Source: Acidimicrobiaceae bacterium
Lineage (GTDB): Bacteria > Actinomycetota > Acidimicrobiia > Acidimicrobiales > Aldehydirespiratoraceae
Assembly: GCA_009837445.1 (NCBI GenBank)
Contig: VXTM01000029.1
Coordinates: forward strand, 124,001-188,000
Length of the DNA stretch: 64,000 nucleotides
Direction of reading: 5' to 3'
Shown: positions 8,795 to 16,792 of the stretch, piece after piece
Position numbering within the stretch: position 1 is the first letter of the stretch
How the letters are laid out: the number at the start of each line of letters is the position of its first letter
The notes under the pieces: model-generated
The model's database searches: none
Seen by the model: the letters and a program-made list of their open reading frames with translations, nothing else
What the model was told of the DNA's origin: nothing
Position numbers and translations under genes: made by a program

Positions 8795-10024
8795 TCACCA
8801 CCAGCGGGACTCCTCGGAATGTATGTGGTCGGGGAGCTTGTAGTCGATGTCCAGCTCCTGCAGCGCCGACACCTCGAGCAGCGTGTTGAACGCGGTGAAG
8901 CTGGACTCCCTGGACAGCTTGGGGAACCGCTTCTTCAGGAACTGGTGGTAGCGCCGCTGGAAGCGGAACCACGGCAGCACGCCGAAGGTGTGGTTGGGCG
9001 GGTACTGGAGATTGTCGGCCATCGGGTTGCCGATCATGGCCCGCGACACCAAGAAGACGTACTTGGCGAGCTTCCGGCGGGCGGCCGGCTCGGTGATGCC
9101 CGCGACCACCGGGGCCGAGTTCACCAGCGAGTTGGCCAGGACGACCGACTCCATGCCCGGATCGGGCTCGCACAGCCCGCCCACCCTGAACAGCTCCAGG
9201 GCGTCGTCGTAGTCGTGGTAGAGGATCGTCTCGGGGATCCCCATCAGGTACCCCGAGTACCGCCAGACGGCCATGAAGCCGTCGCGCTCGGTGTCGTCGT
9301 AGGAGGCGCCCAGGCCCTTCATGTGCTGCAGCATCCTCGCGGAGAACGAGGTGAGCGCATACCCGACCTGGGCCGCGCTGAGGGGCACCCCCTGCGCCGC
9401 GGAGTCCCACTCATCGGAGTCGTTGAAGAGCTGCCGGACCTTGGCGTGGACCAGCCGGATCCGCACCGAGAGCCTCCAGCCGTCGCCCCGAGTCTCCAAG
9501 CCTCCGGGGAGGAGTATCTCGATCATGTGACGGTTGTTCTGCCGCAGGCGCCTGACCCCCTGGTCGCGCAGTCTCCCGGTGATGAAGAAGGACTTGGCGA
9601 TGGTGGTCGAGAACCCCTCGACCAGCACCCCTCCCAGCATGGCGGCCAGGCACGCCGACGAGTCGCGATGGAAGGCGCGGATCCCGTCGGCGAACTCGTC
9701 GTAGTCGACCCAGTCCGGGACGGTCTCCAACTCCTCGATGAACGCATGCACGCCAGCCGGTGCGTCGTCCAGCGAGGGATCGTCGGGGTTCTCGATGGCC
9801 GCCCGTATGAACCGGTCGGCGTCGCGCAGCGGCACCTCACCGAGCTGCACCATCATCTCGTCGCACACCGGATCGGCGATCATCGTGTGGACGATGTAGT
9901 TCCTGGCCCTTTCTGGATCCACGCGCCGGGCGCGTTCGTAGGACTCGACGTAGTCGGAAGGTACTACTAGTGATGTAACGCGGTCAGCGGCACCGGAATC
10001 CGCTGAGGGGTCATCCTGCACCAT
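8795..10024 (-). CDS. Oxygenase of the MpaB / latex-clearing-protein family (DUF2236)
   Basis: A 409-residue protein of the family that includes fungal MpaB and the bacterial rubber oxygenase Lcp (haem b enzymes). Diagnostic stretches are AAMLGGVLVEGFSTTIAKSF and VRIRLVHAKVRQL. In Lcp the corresponding region supplies the haem-ligand histidine and the lysine/arginine-rich active site, and the histidine in RLVHAKVR is a good candidate for the haem ligand here. There is no obvious signal peptide, unlike secreted Lcp, so it is probably cytoplasmic like many actinobacterial DUF2236 proteins, whose substrates are unknown. It sits between the sarcosine-oxidase-like gene and the MMPL exporter on the same strand. 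Confidence 0.85.
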   Translation of the reverse strand: MVQDDPSADSGAADRVTSLVVPSDYVESYERARRVDPERARNYIVHTMIADPVCDEMMVQLGEVPLRDADRFIRAAIENPDDPSLDDAPAGVHAFIEELETVPDWVDYDEFADGIRAFHRDSSACLAAMLGGVLVEGFSTTIAKSFFITGRLRDQGVRRLRQNNRHMIEILLPGGLETRGDGWRLSVRIRLVHAKVRQLFNDSDEWDSAAQGVPLSAAQVGYALTSFSARMLQHMKGLGASYDDTERDGFMAVWRYSGYLMGIPETILYHDYDDALELFRVGGLCEPDPGMESVVLANSLVNSAPVVAGITEPAARRKLAKYVFLVSRAMIGNPMADNLQYPPNHTFGVLPWFRFQRRYHQFLKKRFPKLSRESSFTAFNTLLEVSALQELDIDYKLPDHIHSEESRWW

Positions 10025-10112
10025 CGATGACGCGCCTTTCCGGGTACTGCACCTGACACAACCGGATCAAGCGTACCGCCGTGCATCGAACGGCGCGTAT
10101 GCGGAAGCGGGC

Positions 10113-11444
10113 TCAGCTCCAGGGATATGGGGAGTTGCTCACCGGGTGGAGCTTGCCCTCGGCGTAGCGAGACCACCGGAACGGCTCGAGAAGGGCCTGG
10201 GGCTCGCCCAGCAGTTCCCGGGCCACCAGGGTGCCCACCCCGATCATCTTGTAGCCGTGGTTGGAGTCGGCGACGAAGTAGACGTTGTCGCAGAACGTGT
10301 CGAACACCGGGAAGTTGTCGGGCGAGAAGCTGCCGATGCCGCCCGAGGGCTCGGTGTTCATGAGGTGCGACTTACCCTCAAAGCGCTTCTGGCAGTGGGC
10401 CAGCGCCGCGGTCCATGTGCGGTAGAAGTCGGCGCCCACGATGAAGTCGGGCGAGTCCGGACCGTAGGGGTCGACGGCCACTTCTTCGGCCGGCTTGTCC
10501 ACCACGTAGGGCACGTAGCCGCCCTGCACGCCGCCGAAGCTGAAGTCGGGCTTGTAGTAAATGCCCCACGGGCCCTCGGTGACCAGCCCGTCGGGGTCGT
10601 AGAGAGGCGCGTCCGTGTCGACGTGGACCACGGGCGGCATGTTGCCGTCATTGTCGGTCAGGAAGCCGGGATCGACACCGAGGGTGCCCTCCTGCAGGCA
10701 CATGTAGGTCCAGGTGGGCCGGCGGTGCAACTGGCCGTCGCCGCCGAGCACGTCGACGGTGAAGGGAAGGTCGAGCATGGCCCAGATCTGCTGGACCCAT
10801 GGCCCCACCGCCACCACCACATGGTCGCAGGCCACCGGGCCCTGGTCGGTCAGCACCGCGGTGACCGCTCCGGACGCATCCCGGTCGAACCCGGTGACGG
10901 TCACGCCGCCCACCACCGCGACCCCTTCGGCCTCGGCCTTCTGGAGCAGCCCCTTGAGCGACGCCATGTTGTTGGCGTAGCCGCCCCGGTGCTCGTGTAG
11001 CACGCTGGTGATGCCCTGAGCCTGCCAGTCGTCGAAGATGCGCCGCATGTAGGACGTCGAGGCTTCCGCGCCCTCAACGAAGGTGGACGAGTAGCCGATA
11101 GCCCTCTGCTGCTCGTGGATCGAGGCCACGTCGGCCCGCATGGCCTCGTGACTGATCTGGAGGTAGCCCACCGGATGGTAGGAGAAGGCCTCCGGGTCGC
11201 TCTCCCAGACGTCCACGCAGTGAGCCATCAGCTCGCGCATGGCCGGCTGGAAGTAGTTGTTGCGGACGACGCCGCAGGCGATGCCCGAAGCGCCCGCGCC
11301 CACACCGGTCTTGTCGATCACGACCACGTCGTCGCCCGACCCTTGCCCCGACGACCTGAGGTCGCGGGCCAGGTTCCACGCGGTCGACAGGCCGTGGATG
11401 CCGGCGCCGATGATCACATAGCGCGCCGCGGCAGGGAGTCCCAT
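10113..11444 (-). CDS. Sarcosine-oxidase-beta-like FAD-dependent oxidoreductase
   Basis: A 443-residue DAO-family flavoprotein. The FAD-binding GxGxxG motif is at residues 13-18 (VIIGAGIHGLSTAW), and the C-terminal flavin loop reads DSNHGYKMIGVGTL. It most resembles the beta subunits of sarcosine oxidase and N-methylglutamate dehydrogenase, but no alpha, gamma or delta subunit genes accompany it, so it probably acts alone or with the unknown 151-residue protein immediately upstream. The operon begins with a glutamine-synthetase-like gene and three glutamate-synthase-like genes. The likely substrate is therefore a glutamylated or N-methylated amine produced by those enzymes; this is inference. 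It differs in sequence from the truncated DAO protein at the left edge. Confidence 0.88.
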   Translation of the reverse strand: MGLPAAARYVIIGAGIHGLSTAWNLARDLRSSGQGSGDDVVVIDKTGVGAGASGIACGVVRNNYFQPAMRELMAHCVDVWESDPEAFSYHPVGYLQISHEAMRADVASIHEQQRAIGYSSTFVEGAEASTSYMRRIFDDWQAQGITSVLHEHRGGYANNMASLKGLLQKAEAEGVAVVGGVTVTGFDRDASGAVTAVLTDQGPVACDHVVVAVGPWVQQIWAMLDLPFTVDVLGGDGQLHRRPTWTYMCLQEGTLGVDPGFLTDNDGNMPPVVHVDTDAPLYDPDGLVTEGPWGIYYKPDFSFGGVQGGYVPYVVDKPAEEVAVDPYGPDSPDFIVGADFYRTWTAALAHCQKRFEGKSHLMNTEPSGGIGSFSPDNFPVFDTFCDNVYFVADSNHGYKMIGVGTLVARELLGEPQALLEPFRWSRYAEGKLHPVSNSPYPWS

Positions 11445-11483
11445 TGCTCTTTCCCTCCTTGAATTCTCGACCCCGCTGTAGGC

Positions 11484-11939
11484 TCAGTGGCCGGCGGGGG
11501 CGGTCCAACCCTCCAGCACCGGCTGCTTCCAGTCGGTGCCCACGATCGGGGAGTCTTCCACCCACGGGCCCAGCTCCACCTGCGGGAACTTGCAGTGGAT
11601 GTCCTTGAGGGTGATCCCGTAGGAGTTGCCCTCGGTGAGGTGCTTGATGAGAACCTTGCGGGCGATCTCGTCCTCGCGGCCCTCCGGGATGTCGAAGTAG
11701 ATCTTGAGGAACGAGTTCGAGTAGCGGTCGAACACCGCGGGCACGCCGTCCTCCTCCAGCAGGGTGATGTCCTCCAGCCAGTTGATGTCCTGCCCCGGCG
11801 TGGCCGCCAGCAGGTCGATGTCCTCCACCAGGGACATGTCCTCCTGGTATGCGAAGCGCTTCCCGGCCAGCACCTCGGCGTCGATGGCGACCGTGCGGGT
11901 CTCCCGGGGGCTCTCACCGGTGCTTGCCGATCCTGCCAT
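11484..11939 (-). CDS. Uncharacterised protein of the glutamate-synthase-like operon
   Basis: A 151-residue acidic soluble protein that I do not recognise. No signal peptide, membrane segment, cysteine pair or cofactor motif is obvious. The N-terminal half is rich in Asp/Glu/Leu (SLVEDIDLLAATPG, NWLEDITLLEE). The middle (FLKIYFDIPEGREDEIARKVL) looks like a small alpha/beta domain. It begins a single base after the stop of the FMN glutamate-synthase-like gene and is followed 39 bases later by the flavoprotein gene. Translational coupling therefore points to a partner or specificity subunit of one of them. It is clearly coding: an overlapping antisense frame exists, but spacing and composition favour this one. 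Confidence 0.8.
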   Translation of the reverse strand: MAGSASTGESPRETRTVAIDAEVLAGKRFAYQEDMSLVEDIDLLAATPGQDINWLEDITLLEEDGVPAVFDRYSNSFLKIYFDIPEGREDEIARKVLIKHLTEGNSYGITLKDIHCKFPQVELGPWVEDSPIVGTDWKQPVLEGWTAPAGH

Positions 11940-11940
11940 G

Positions 11941-13335
11941 TCACAGCCCTCCGTCGATGACGTGCTTGTCGAACAGGTCCCGGATCTCCTGGAGCGTCCG
12001 CTCCTCGGTTACGCCGGGGATGTAGTTGGTCCCCGCCAGGGGCACCTTGGCCATGGCCGCGGCCTCGTGGGTGAGCGCGGCCAGGTCCTCGGGCTCCAGC
12101 GAGTGGATGTCGGTCTTGCCGCAGGCCCGGGCCAGCATCTGCACTTCCATGGTCAGCGTGATCAGGAAGTTGTAGACCCGCAGGGCGGCCTCGTCGACGT
12201 CGAGGCGCTTGCGCAGCTCCACGTCCTGGGTGGCCACCCCCACCGGGCACCGGCCGGTGTGGCAGTGGTAGCACTCGCCCGCGGGCACGCCGATGGTGCC
12301 CTCGTAGTCGGTGACCCCGGGGATCTCCTTGTTGCAGTTGAGCGCCATCAGAGCGGCGGTGCCCAGTGCGACCGCGTTGGCCCCGAGGGCCAGGCACTTG
12401 GCCACGTCGCCGCCGTTGCGGATGCCGCCGGCCACCACCAGGTCGATGTCGTCGGCCAGACCCACGTCCTCAAGAGCCCGGCGAGCCTCGGGGATGGCCG
12501 CCATCAGCGGGATGCCGGTCTCCTCGGTGGCCAGGTGGGGTCCGGCGCCGGTGCCGCCCTCGGCACCGTCGAGGTAGATCACGTCGGGGCCGCACTTAGC
12601 CGCCATGCGCACATCGTCGTAGACCCGGGCCGAGCCCAGCTTGAGCTGGATGGGGATCTGGTAGTCGGTGGCCTCCCGCACCTCCTGGATCTTCAGCGAC
12701 AGGTCGTCGGGGCCGAGCCAGTCGGGGTGCCGGGCCGGGGAGCGCTGGTCGATGCCCGCGGGCAGCGATCGCATCTCGGCCACCTGCTCGGTGACCTTCT
12801 GGCCCATCAGGTGACCACCGAGGCCGACCTTGCAGCCCTGGCCGATGAAGAACTCCACCGCGTCGGCCAGCATCAGGTGGTGGGGGTTGAAGCCGTAGCG
12901 GCTCTGGATGATCTGGTAGTACCACTTGGTGGACAGGTCGCGCTCCGGCGGGATCATGCCGCCCTCGCCCGAGCAGGTGGCGGTGCCGGCCATGGAGGCG
13001 CCCTTGGCCAGGGCCATCTTGGCCTCCAGCGACAGCGCGCCGAAGCTCATCCCGGTGATGTAGACGGGGACCTCGAGCTCCAGCGGCTTGGCCGCGAAGC
13101 GCGAGCCGATCACCGTCTTGGTCTCGCACTTCTCGCGGTATCCCTCGATCACGAACCGGGTGAGCGTTCCGGGAAGGAACACCAGCTCGTCCCAGTGGGG
13201 GATCTTCTTGAAGATGGAGAAGCCCCTCATCCGGTAGCGACCGAGCTCGGACTTCACATGGATGTCGTTGATGACCTCCGGCGTGAAGATCCGGCTCTTG
13301 CCGAGGACGTCGGTGCTCTTGTTGACTTCGGTCAT
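11941..13335 (-). CDS. FMN-binding glutamate-synthase-like protein (GlxD/MgsC type)
   Basis: A 464-residue protein corresponding to the central FMN and synthase domain of glutamate synthase. The ATG at 13335 has an AGGGGA ribosome site and follows the upstream gene's stop by 17 bases; the longer open frame upstream is out-of-frame read-through of that gene. It contains VYITGMSFGALSLEAKMAL, the FMN barrel segment YLDGAEGGTGAGP and the iron-sulphur motif CYHCHTGRCPVGVATQD, typical of the 3Fe-4S cluster. In glxBCD and mgsABC systems this subunit combines with the separate amidotransferase and GXGXG subunits. Known products of the homologous systems are glutamate or N-methylglutamate. Confidence 0.92.
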   Translation of the reverse strand: MTEVNKSTDVLGKSRIFTPEVINDIHVKSELGRYRMRGFSIFKKIPHWDELVFLPGTLTRFVIEGYREKCETKTVIGSRFAAKPLELEVPVYITGMSFGALSLEAKMALAKGASMAGTATCSGEGGMIPPERDLSTKWYYQIIQSRYGFNPHHLMLADAVEFFIGQGCKVGLGGHLMGQKVTEQVAEMRSLPAGIDQRSPARHPDWLGPDDLSLKIQEVREATDYQIPIQLKLGSARVYDDVRMAAKCGPDVIYLDGAEGGTGAGPHLATEETGIPLMAAIPEARRALEDVGLADDIDLVVAGGIRNGGDVAKCLALGANAVALGTAALMALNCNKEIPGVTDYEGTIGVPAGECYHCHTGRCPVGVATQDVELRKRLDVDEAALRVYNFLITLTMEVQMLARACGKTDIHSLEPEDLAALTHEAAAMAKVPLAGTNYIPGVTEERTLQEIRDLFDKHVIDGGL

Positions 13336-13352
13336 GGCGATTCCCCTGGCCT

Positions 13353-14147
13353 CTAGTGGATGACGAGCTTGCGCTCGGAGGGCTCCAGCGCGTCGTAGTT
13401 GTGGAGCTGCTTGCCGCACACGAACTTCTGGAACTCGGGCGGGTCGCCGAGCCCGTGGATGCGGAACTTGCGCTCGATGAGCTCGGTGTCGGCGTCGGTC
13501 CATTCGCCCGGCACGCAGTCCACGCCCAGGGAGCGCACCGTGCCGGCCACGTAGATGGCACCGTCGTACATGGAGTCGCCGAGGTTCATTCCGGCGTTGC
13601 CGCAGATGATCTGGCGGCCCCGCTGCATCATGAACCCGGTGTTGATGCCTACGTTACCGGTGACGATGATGGTGCCGCCCTTCTGGTCGATGCCGGTGCG
13701 GGCCCCGACATCGCCCTTGACGATCAGGTCGCCGCCGCGGATGGCCGCGCCGGTGAGCGAGCCCGCGCTGCGCTCGATGGTCACCACTCCCGACATCATG
13801 TTCTCGGCCACCGACCAGCCCACCCGGCCGTTGATGGTCACCTCGGGGCCGTCGATGAGCCCGCAGGCGAACCAGCCGGGGCTGCCCTCGAAGTGGATCC
13901 GGCAGCGCTTGAGGATGCCCACTGCCAGCGAGTGCTTGGACGACGGGTTGAGCACGGTCACGTCGGTGACGCCGTCGTTGTAGATGAGCTTGCGCAGCGC
14001 CATGTTGATCTGCCGGATGGTCAGGTCGGCCGCGTCGAAGCGGGCCCGGCCTCCGTCCACCTCGATGTTGTCGGGCATGTCGGCATGGGGCTCGACCAGC
14101 CCCCGGGCGTCGTAGCTGACGCCGCTGCGTGAACCTGAACCGGGCAT
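13353..14147 (-). CDS. GXGXG-domain glutamate-synthase-like subunit (GlxC/MgsB type)
   Basis: A 264-residue protein equivalent to the C-terminal beta-helix of glutamate synthase. The repeating glycine pattern is plain: GAAIRGGDLIVKGDVGARTG followed by further VTGNVG and ICGNAGMN turns. In the full-length enzyme this domain is structural and links the amidotransferase and FMN domains through which ammonia is channelled. Here it is encoded separately between the genes for those two domains, as in rhizobial glxBCD and methylotroph mgsABC operons. The end of the frame is read through by an upstream extension of the next gene; I used the internal start for that gene. Confidence 0.92.
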   Translation of the reverse strand: MPGSGSRSGVSYDARGLVEPHADMPDNIEVDGGRARFDAADLTIRQINMALRKLIYNDGVTDVTVLNPSSKHSLAVGILKRCRIHFEGSPGWFACGLIDGPEVTINGRVGWSVAENMMSGVVTIERSAGSLTGAAIRGGDLIVKGDVGARTGIDQKGGTIIVTGNVGINTGFMMQRGRQIICGNAGMNLGDSMYDGAIYVAGTVRSLGVDCVPGEWTDADTELIERKFRIHGLGDPPEFQKFVCGKQLHNYDALEPSERKLVIH

Positions 14148-14178
14148 CAGCGCTCCCTTCCGTTGCCGCGGCGCGAAC

Positions 14179-15108
14179 TCAGACCTGCCATACCAGCACC
14201 TCGCGCTCGTAGGGATCTCGGGTCTCGACCTCGCGCTTCACAACAGCCCGGATGGCGACCTCCTCGGTAGCCACGGCCACCAACGGGTCGGACTCGAACA
14301 GCACTAGCGGCTTGGCCGCCATCTCGTCCTTGGCGATGCCCAGTTCGTTGCCGGTTACGCACACGTAGGTGAACACACCGTCGAGGTCGTCGAGGCTGTG
14401 CTTCATGGCCGTCTCCAGCGACAGCCCCCGCGCCATGTACTCGGCCAGGTACACCGCGATGATCTCGGAGTCGCACTCGCTCTGGAAGCGGTGTCCGTGC
14501 TGCTCCAGGCGCCGGCGCCACTGGTGGTAGTTGGTTAGCTGTCCGTTGTGGACCACGGCCACGTCGGCGAACGGGTAGGCCCAGTAGGGATGGGCGCTGG
14601 CCAGGTCGACTTCCGACTCGGTGGCCATGCGCACATGGCCGATGCCGTGGGTGCCCTGGAACGAGCCCAAGTTGTACTGGCCGCTGACCGTCTCCGCGTC
14701 GCCGAGGTCCTTGATGATCTCCAGCGAGCTTCCCAGCGACAGCACCTCGCAGCCGGGCACGTCCTCGAGGTAGTCGGCCAGAGCCTTGAGGTCGCCGCCG
14801 TAGCGGATGGTGGCCCGGAAGGCGTAGCCGGTGTCGCTGGTGACGGTGGCCACCTCGGCGCCGATCTTGGCCAAGCGGCTTTCCACCTCGGCCCGGTTGC
14901 GCTCCAGTCGTTCCTCCATCCCGAAGCCGGTGCTCTTGTTGGGCTCAGCTAGCACGAACCGGATCACGACCAGGTCGTCGGCCGGCCCGTACACCGCGTA
15001 GCCGGTGGAGTCCGGCCCGCGGTGCTTCATCGACTGGAGCATGGCCGTGAGTTCGGCCCCGACATCGGCGGTTCCGTCCCGGTGGATCACGCCGGCTATG
15101 CCACACAT
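14179..15108 (-). CDS. Class II glutamine amidotransferase (GlxB/MgsA type)
   Basis: A 309-residue Ntn-type amidotransferase. The protein begins MCGIAGVIH, so removal of Met1 exposes the catalytic Cys2 used to hydrolyse glutamine. Other expected motifs are present: IGHVRMATES (arginine that holds the glutamine carboxylate), VVHNGQLTNY and SECDSEIIAVYL. It corresponds to the N-terminal amidotransferase domain of glutamate synthase and is the first of the three split subunits. In N-methylglutamate synthase the equivalent subunit, MgsA, occupies the same position after the glutamine-synthetase-like gene. Confidence 0.93.
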   Translation of the reverse strand: MCGIAGVIHRDGTADVGAELTAMLQSMKHRGPDSTGYAVYGPADDLVVIRFVLAEPNKSTGFGMEERLERNRAEVESRLAKIGAEVATVTSDTGYAFRATIRYGGDLKALADYLEDVPGCEVLSLGSSLEIIKDLGDAETVSGQYNLGSFQGTHGIGHVRMATESEVDLASAHPYWAYPFADVAVVHNGQLTNYHQWRRRLEQHGHRFQSECDSEIIAVYLAEYMARGLSLETAMKHSLDDLDGVFTYVCVTGNELGIAKDEMAAKPLVLFESDPLVAVATEEVAIRAVVKREVETRDPYEREVLVWQV

Positions 15109-15180
15109 GGTTCTACCCCCTTTTGGAAGTTGTCTTGAGTCCTGTCTGCTTGGGTTCCGTTCACTCAGGCTTCAGGGCCG

Positions 15181-16581
15181 CTAGGGAAGGACGTCCAGGT
15201 ACTCCTCCACGTCCCAATCCGTCACGGTGGCCAGGAACCGCTCCCACTCGTCGCCCTTGTAGTGGAAGAACACGTTGCTCATCTCGCCCGGCAGGGCCCG
15301 CATGACGACCTCGTCGTTGCGCAGGGCCTCCAGGGCCTCGCCCAGGGTGAGCGGAATCTTCTCGACGGCCTTGCCCGCCTCCATGGCCTCGTAGATGTTG
15401 CGCTCCTCGGGCTCGCCCGGGTCCAGGCTGCGGTCCAGACCGTCGTCCATGGCCTGCAGCAGGCCCGCGAACGACAGGTGCGGGTTGACCGCGCTGTCCA
15501 CCGAGCGGTACTCGAAGCGGCCCGGGGCGCTGACCCGCAGCGCGGTGGTGCGGTTCTGGAATCCCCAGTCCGCGAACACCGGCGCCCAGAAGCCCGTGTC
15601 CCACAGACGGCGGTAGGAGTTGACCGTCGGGGAGGTGAGGCAGGTCAGGGCCCGCACGTGCTCCAGGATCCCGCCGATGGCCTTCATGCCGATCGGGCCG
15701 GGCATCTGCGGATTGTCGCCCTCGGGCATGAACTTGTTGTTGCCATCGGCGTCCCACAGCGAGATGTTGTGATGGCAGCCGTTGGCCGACACCCCCATGA
15801 ACGGCTTGGGCATGAAGCAGGGGAAGGCCCCGAGCTCGCGGCCCACCTGCTTGCAGACCTGGCGGTAGGTGGTGAGCCGGTCGGCGGTGAGCTCGGCCCG
15901 GTCGAAGTTGAAGTTCAGCTCGAGCTGGCCGGGGGCGTCCTCGTGGTCGCCCTGGATCATGTCCAGGCCCATGGCCTCGCAGTACTCGATCACCCTGTGG
16001 ATGAGGGGCTGGAGTTCGGCGAACTGGTCGATGTGGTAGCAGTTGGGCTTGGTCATGCCCTCCACGGTCGGCTTACCGTCGGCGTCGGCCTTGAGCCACA
16101 TCATCTCGGGCTCGCAGCCGGCCCGCAGGTGCAGCCCGTGCTTGGCCTCGAAGTCGGCGTGGAGGCGCCGGAGGTTGCCGCGGCAGTCCGAGGTCAGGTA
16201 GGCGCCGCCGTCGACCTCCTCCTCACGGCCTCGGAACAGCGTGCACCACACCCGGGCCGTCTTGGTGTCCCAGGGCAGGGGCATGAACGTTTCGGGCTCG
16301 CCGATGCCGACGAGCTCGCGGGCCTCGGGGCCGTACCCGATGTAGTTGCCGTGGCGGTCTATGAAGAGGTTGGCGGTGGAGCCGTAGACGAGCTGGAAGC
16401 CCTTGCGGGCGATCATGCCGAAGTGCTTGGCCGGGATTCCCTTGCCCATGATCCGTCCCGTCACCGAGACGAACTGGCAGTACAGGTACCGGATGTCGTC
16501 CCGCTCGATGCGGGCCTCCACGTCACGGATCTGCTCCTCGCGTCCGTCGGCGTTGACGAACCTCTCAAGGTCAGTGGCCAT
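15181..16581 (-). CDS. Glutamine-synthetase-family enzyme (GlnT / gamma-glutamylmethylamide synthetase type)
   Basis: A 466-residue member of the glutamine synthetase superfamily. Active-site stretches are present: GCEPEMMWL and QGDHEDAPGQLELNF (metal-binding glutamates), ANGCHHNISLW (histidine contacting glutamate and metal), and APGRFEYRSVDSAVNPHL (ATP-site arginine). It is shorter than type III GlnN enzymes and similar in size to GlnT and GmaS. The first catalyses ATP-dependent ligation of glutamate to ammonia, the second to methylamine or other amines. The three downstream glutamate-synthase-like genes and the amine-oxidising flavoprotein make the amine-ligase role plausible, but sequence alone does not separate the two. 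It is the first gene of the minus-strand operon. Confidence 0.88.
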   Translation of the reverse strand: MATDLERFVNADGREEQIRDVEARIERDDIRYLYCQFVSVTGRIMGKGIPAKHFGMIARKGFQLVYGSTANLFIDRHGNYIGYGPEARELVGIGEPETFMPLPWDTKTARVWCTLFRGREEEVDGGAYLTSDCRGNLRRLHADFEAKHGLHLRAGCEPEMMWLKADADGKPTVEGMTKPNCYHIDQFAELQPLIHRVIEYCEAMGLDMIQGDHEDAPGQLELNFNFDRAELTADRLTTYRQVCKQVGRELGAFPCFMPKPFMGVSANGCHHNISLWDADGNNKFMPEGDNPQMPGPIGMKAIGGILEHVRALTCLTSPTVNSYRRLWDTGFWAPVFADWGFQNRTTALRVSAPGRFEYRSVDSAVNPHLSFAGLLQAMDDGLDRSLDPGEPEERNIYEAMEAGKAVEKIPLTLGEALEALRNDEVVMRALPGEMSNVFFHYKGDEWERFLATVTDWDVEEYLDVLP

Positions 16582-16792
16582 TTTTCCCCCTATCGGGCTG
16601 GTTGCTTGTGCGGCGAAACCGTAGCGCCACGGGCGCAGATCCTGCCAATGTGCATCGAGTCGGACCCAACCATAGCGCGGTACCCCTGCGGATGTCTAAT
16701 CAGAGTAGTGACTCTTTCCTTACAGTAGAGCCTAGCGCCTCCTCTTCGCAAGGTCTCTAGAGCCGGGGCGGGTCGCCGTAGAGTTGCCGGCG
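16582..16792. other. Divergent intergenic region
   Basis: About 210 bases separate the outward-facing glutamine-synthetase-like gene (minus) and MFS gene (plus), so both promoters must lie here. I see no recognisable riboswitch and no clear operator palindrome. A comparatively AT-rich stretch near 16690-16735 (tctttccttacagtag) is the most promoter-like part. Confidence 0.4.

Noticed and set aside
15262-16728. A 488-residue plus-strand frame opposite the glutamine-synthetase-like gene
   Set aside because: Antisense of a gene with full active-site motifs; composition (Val/Gly/His/Leu repeats) is typical of mirrored GC-rich code.
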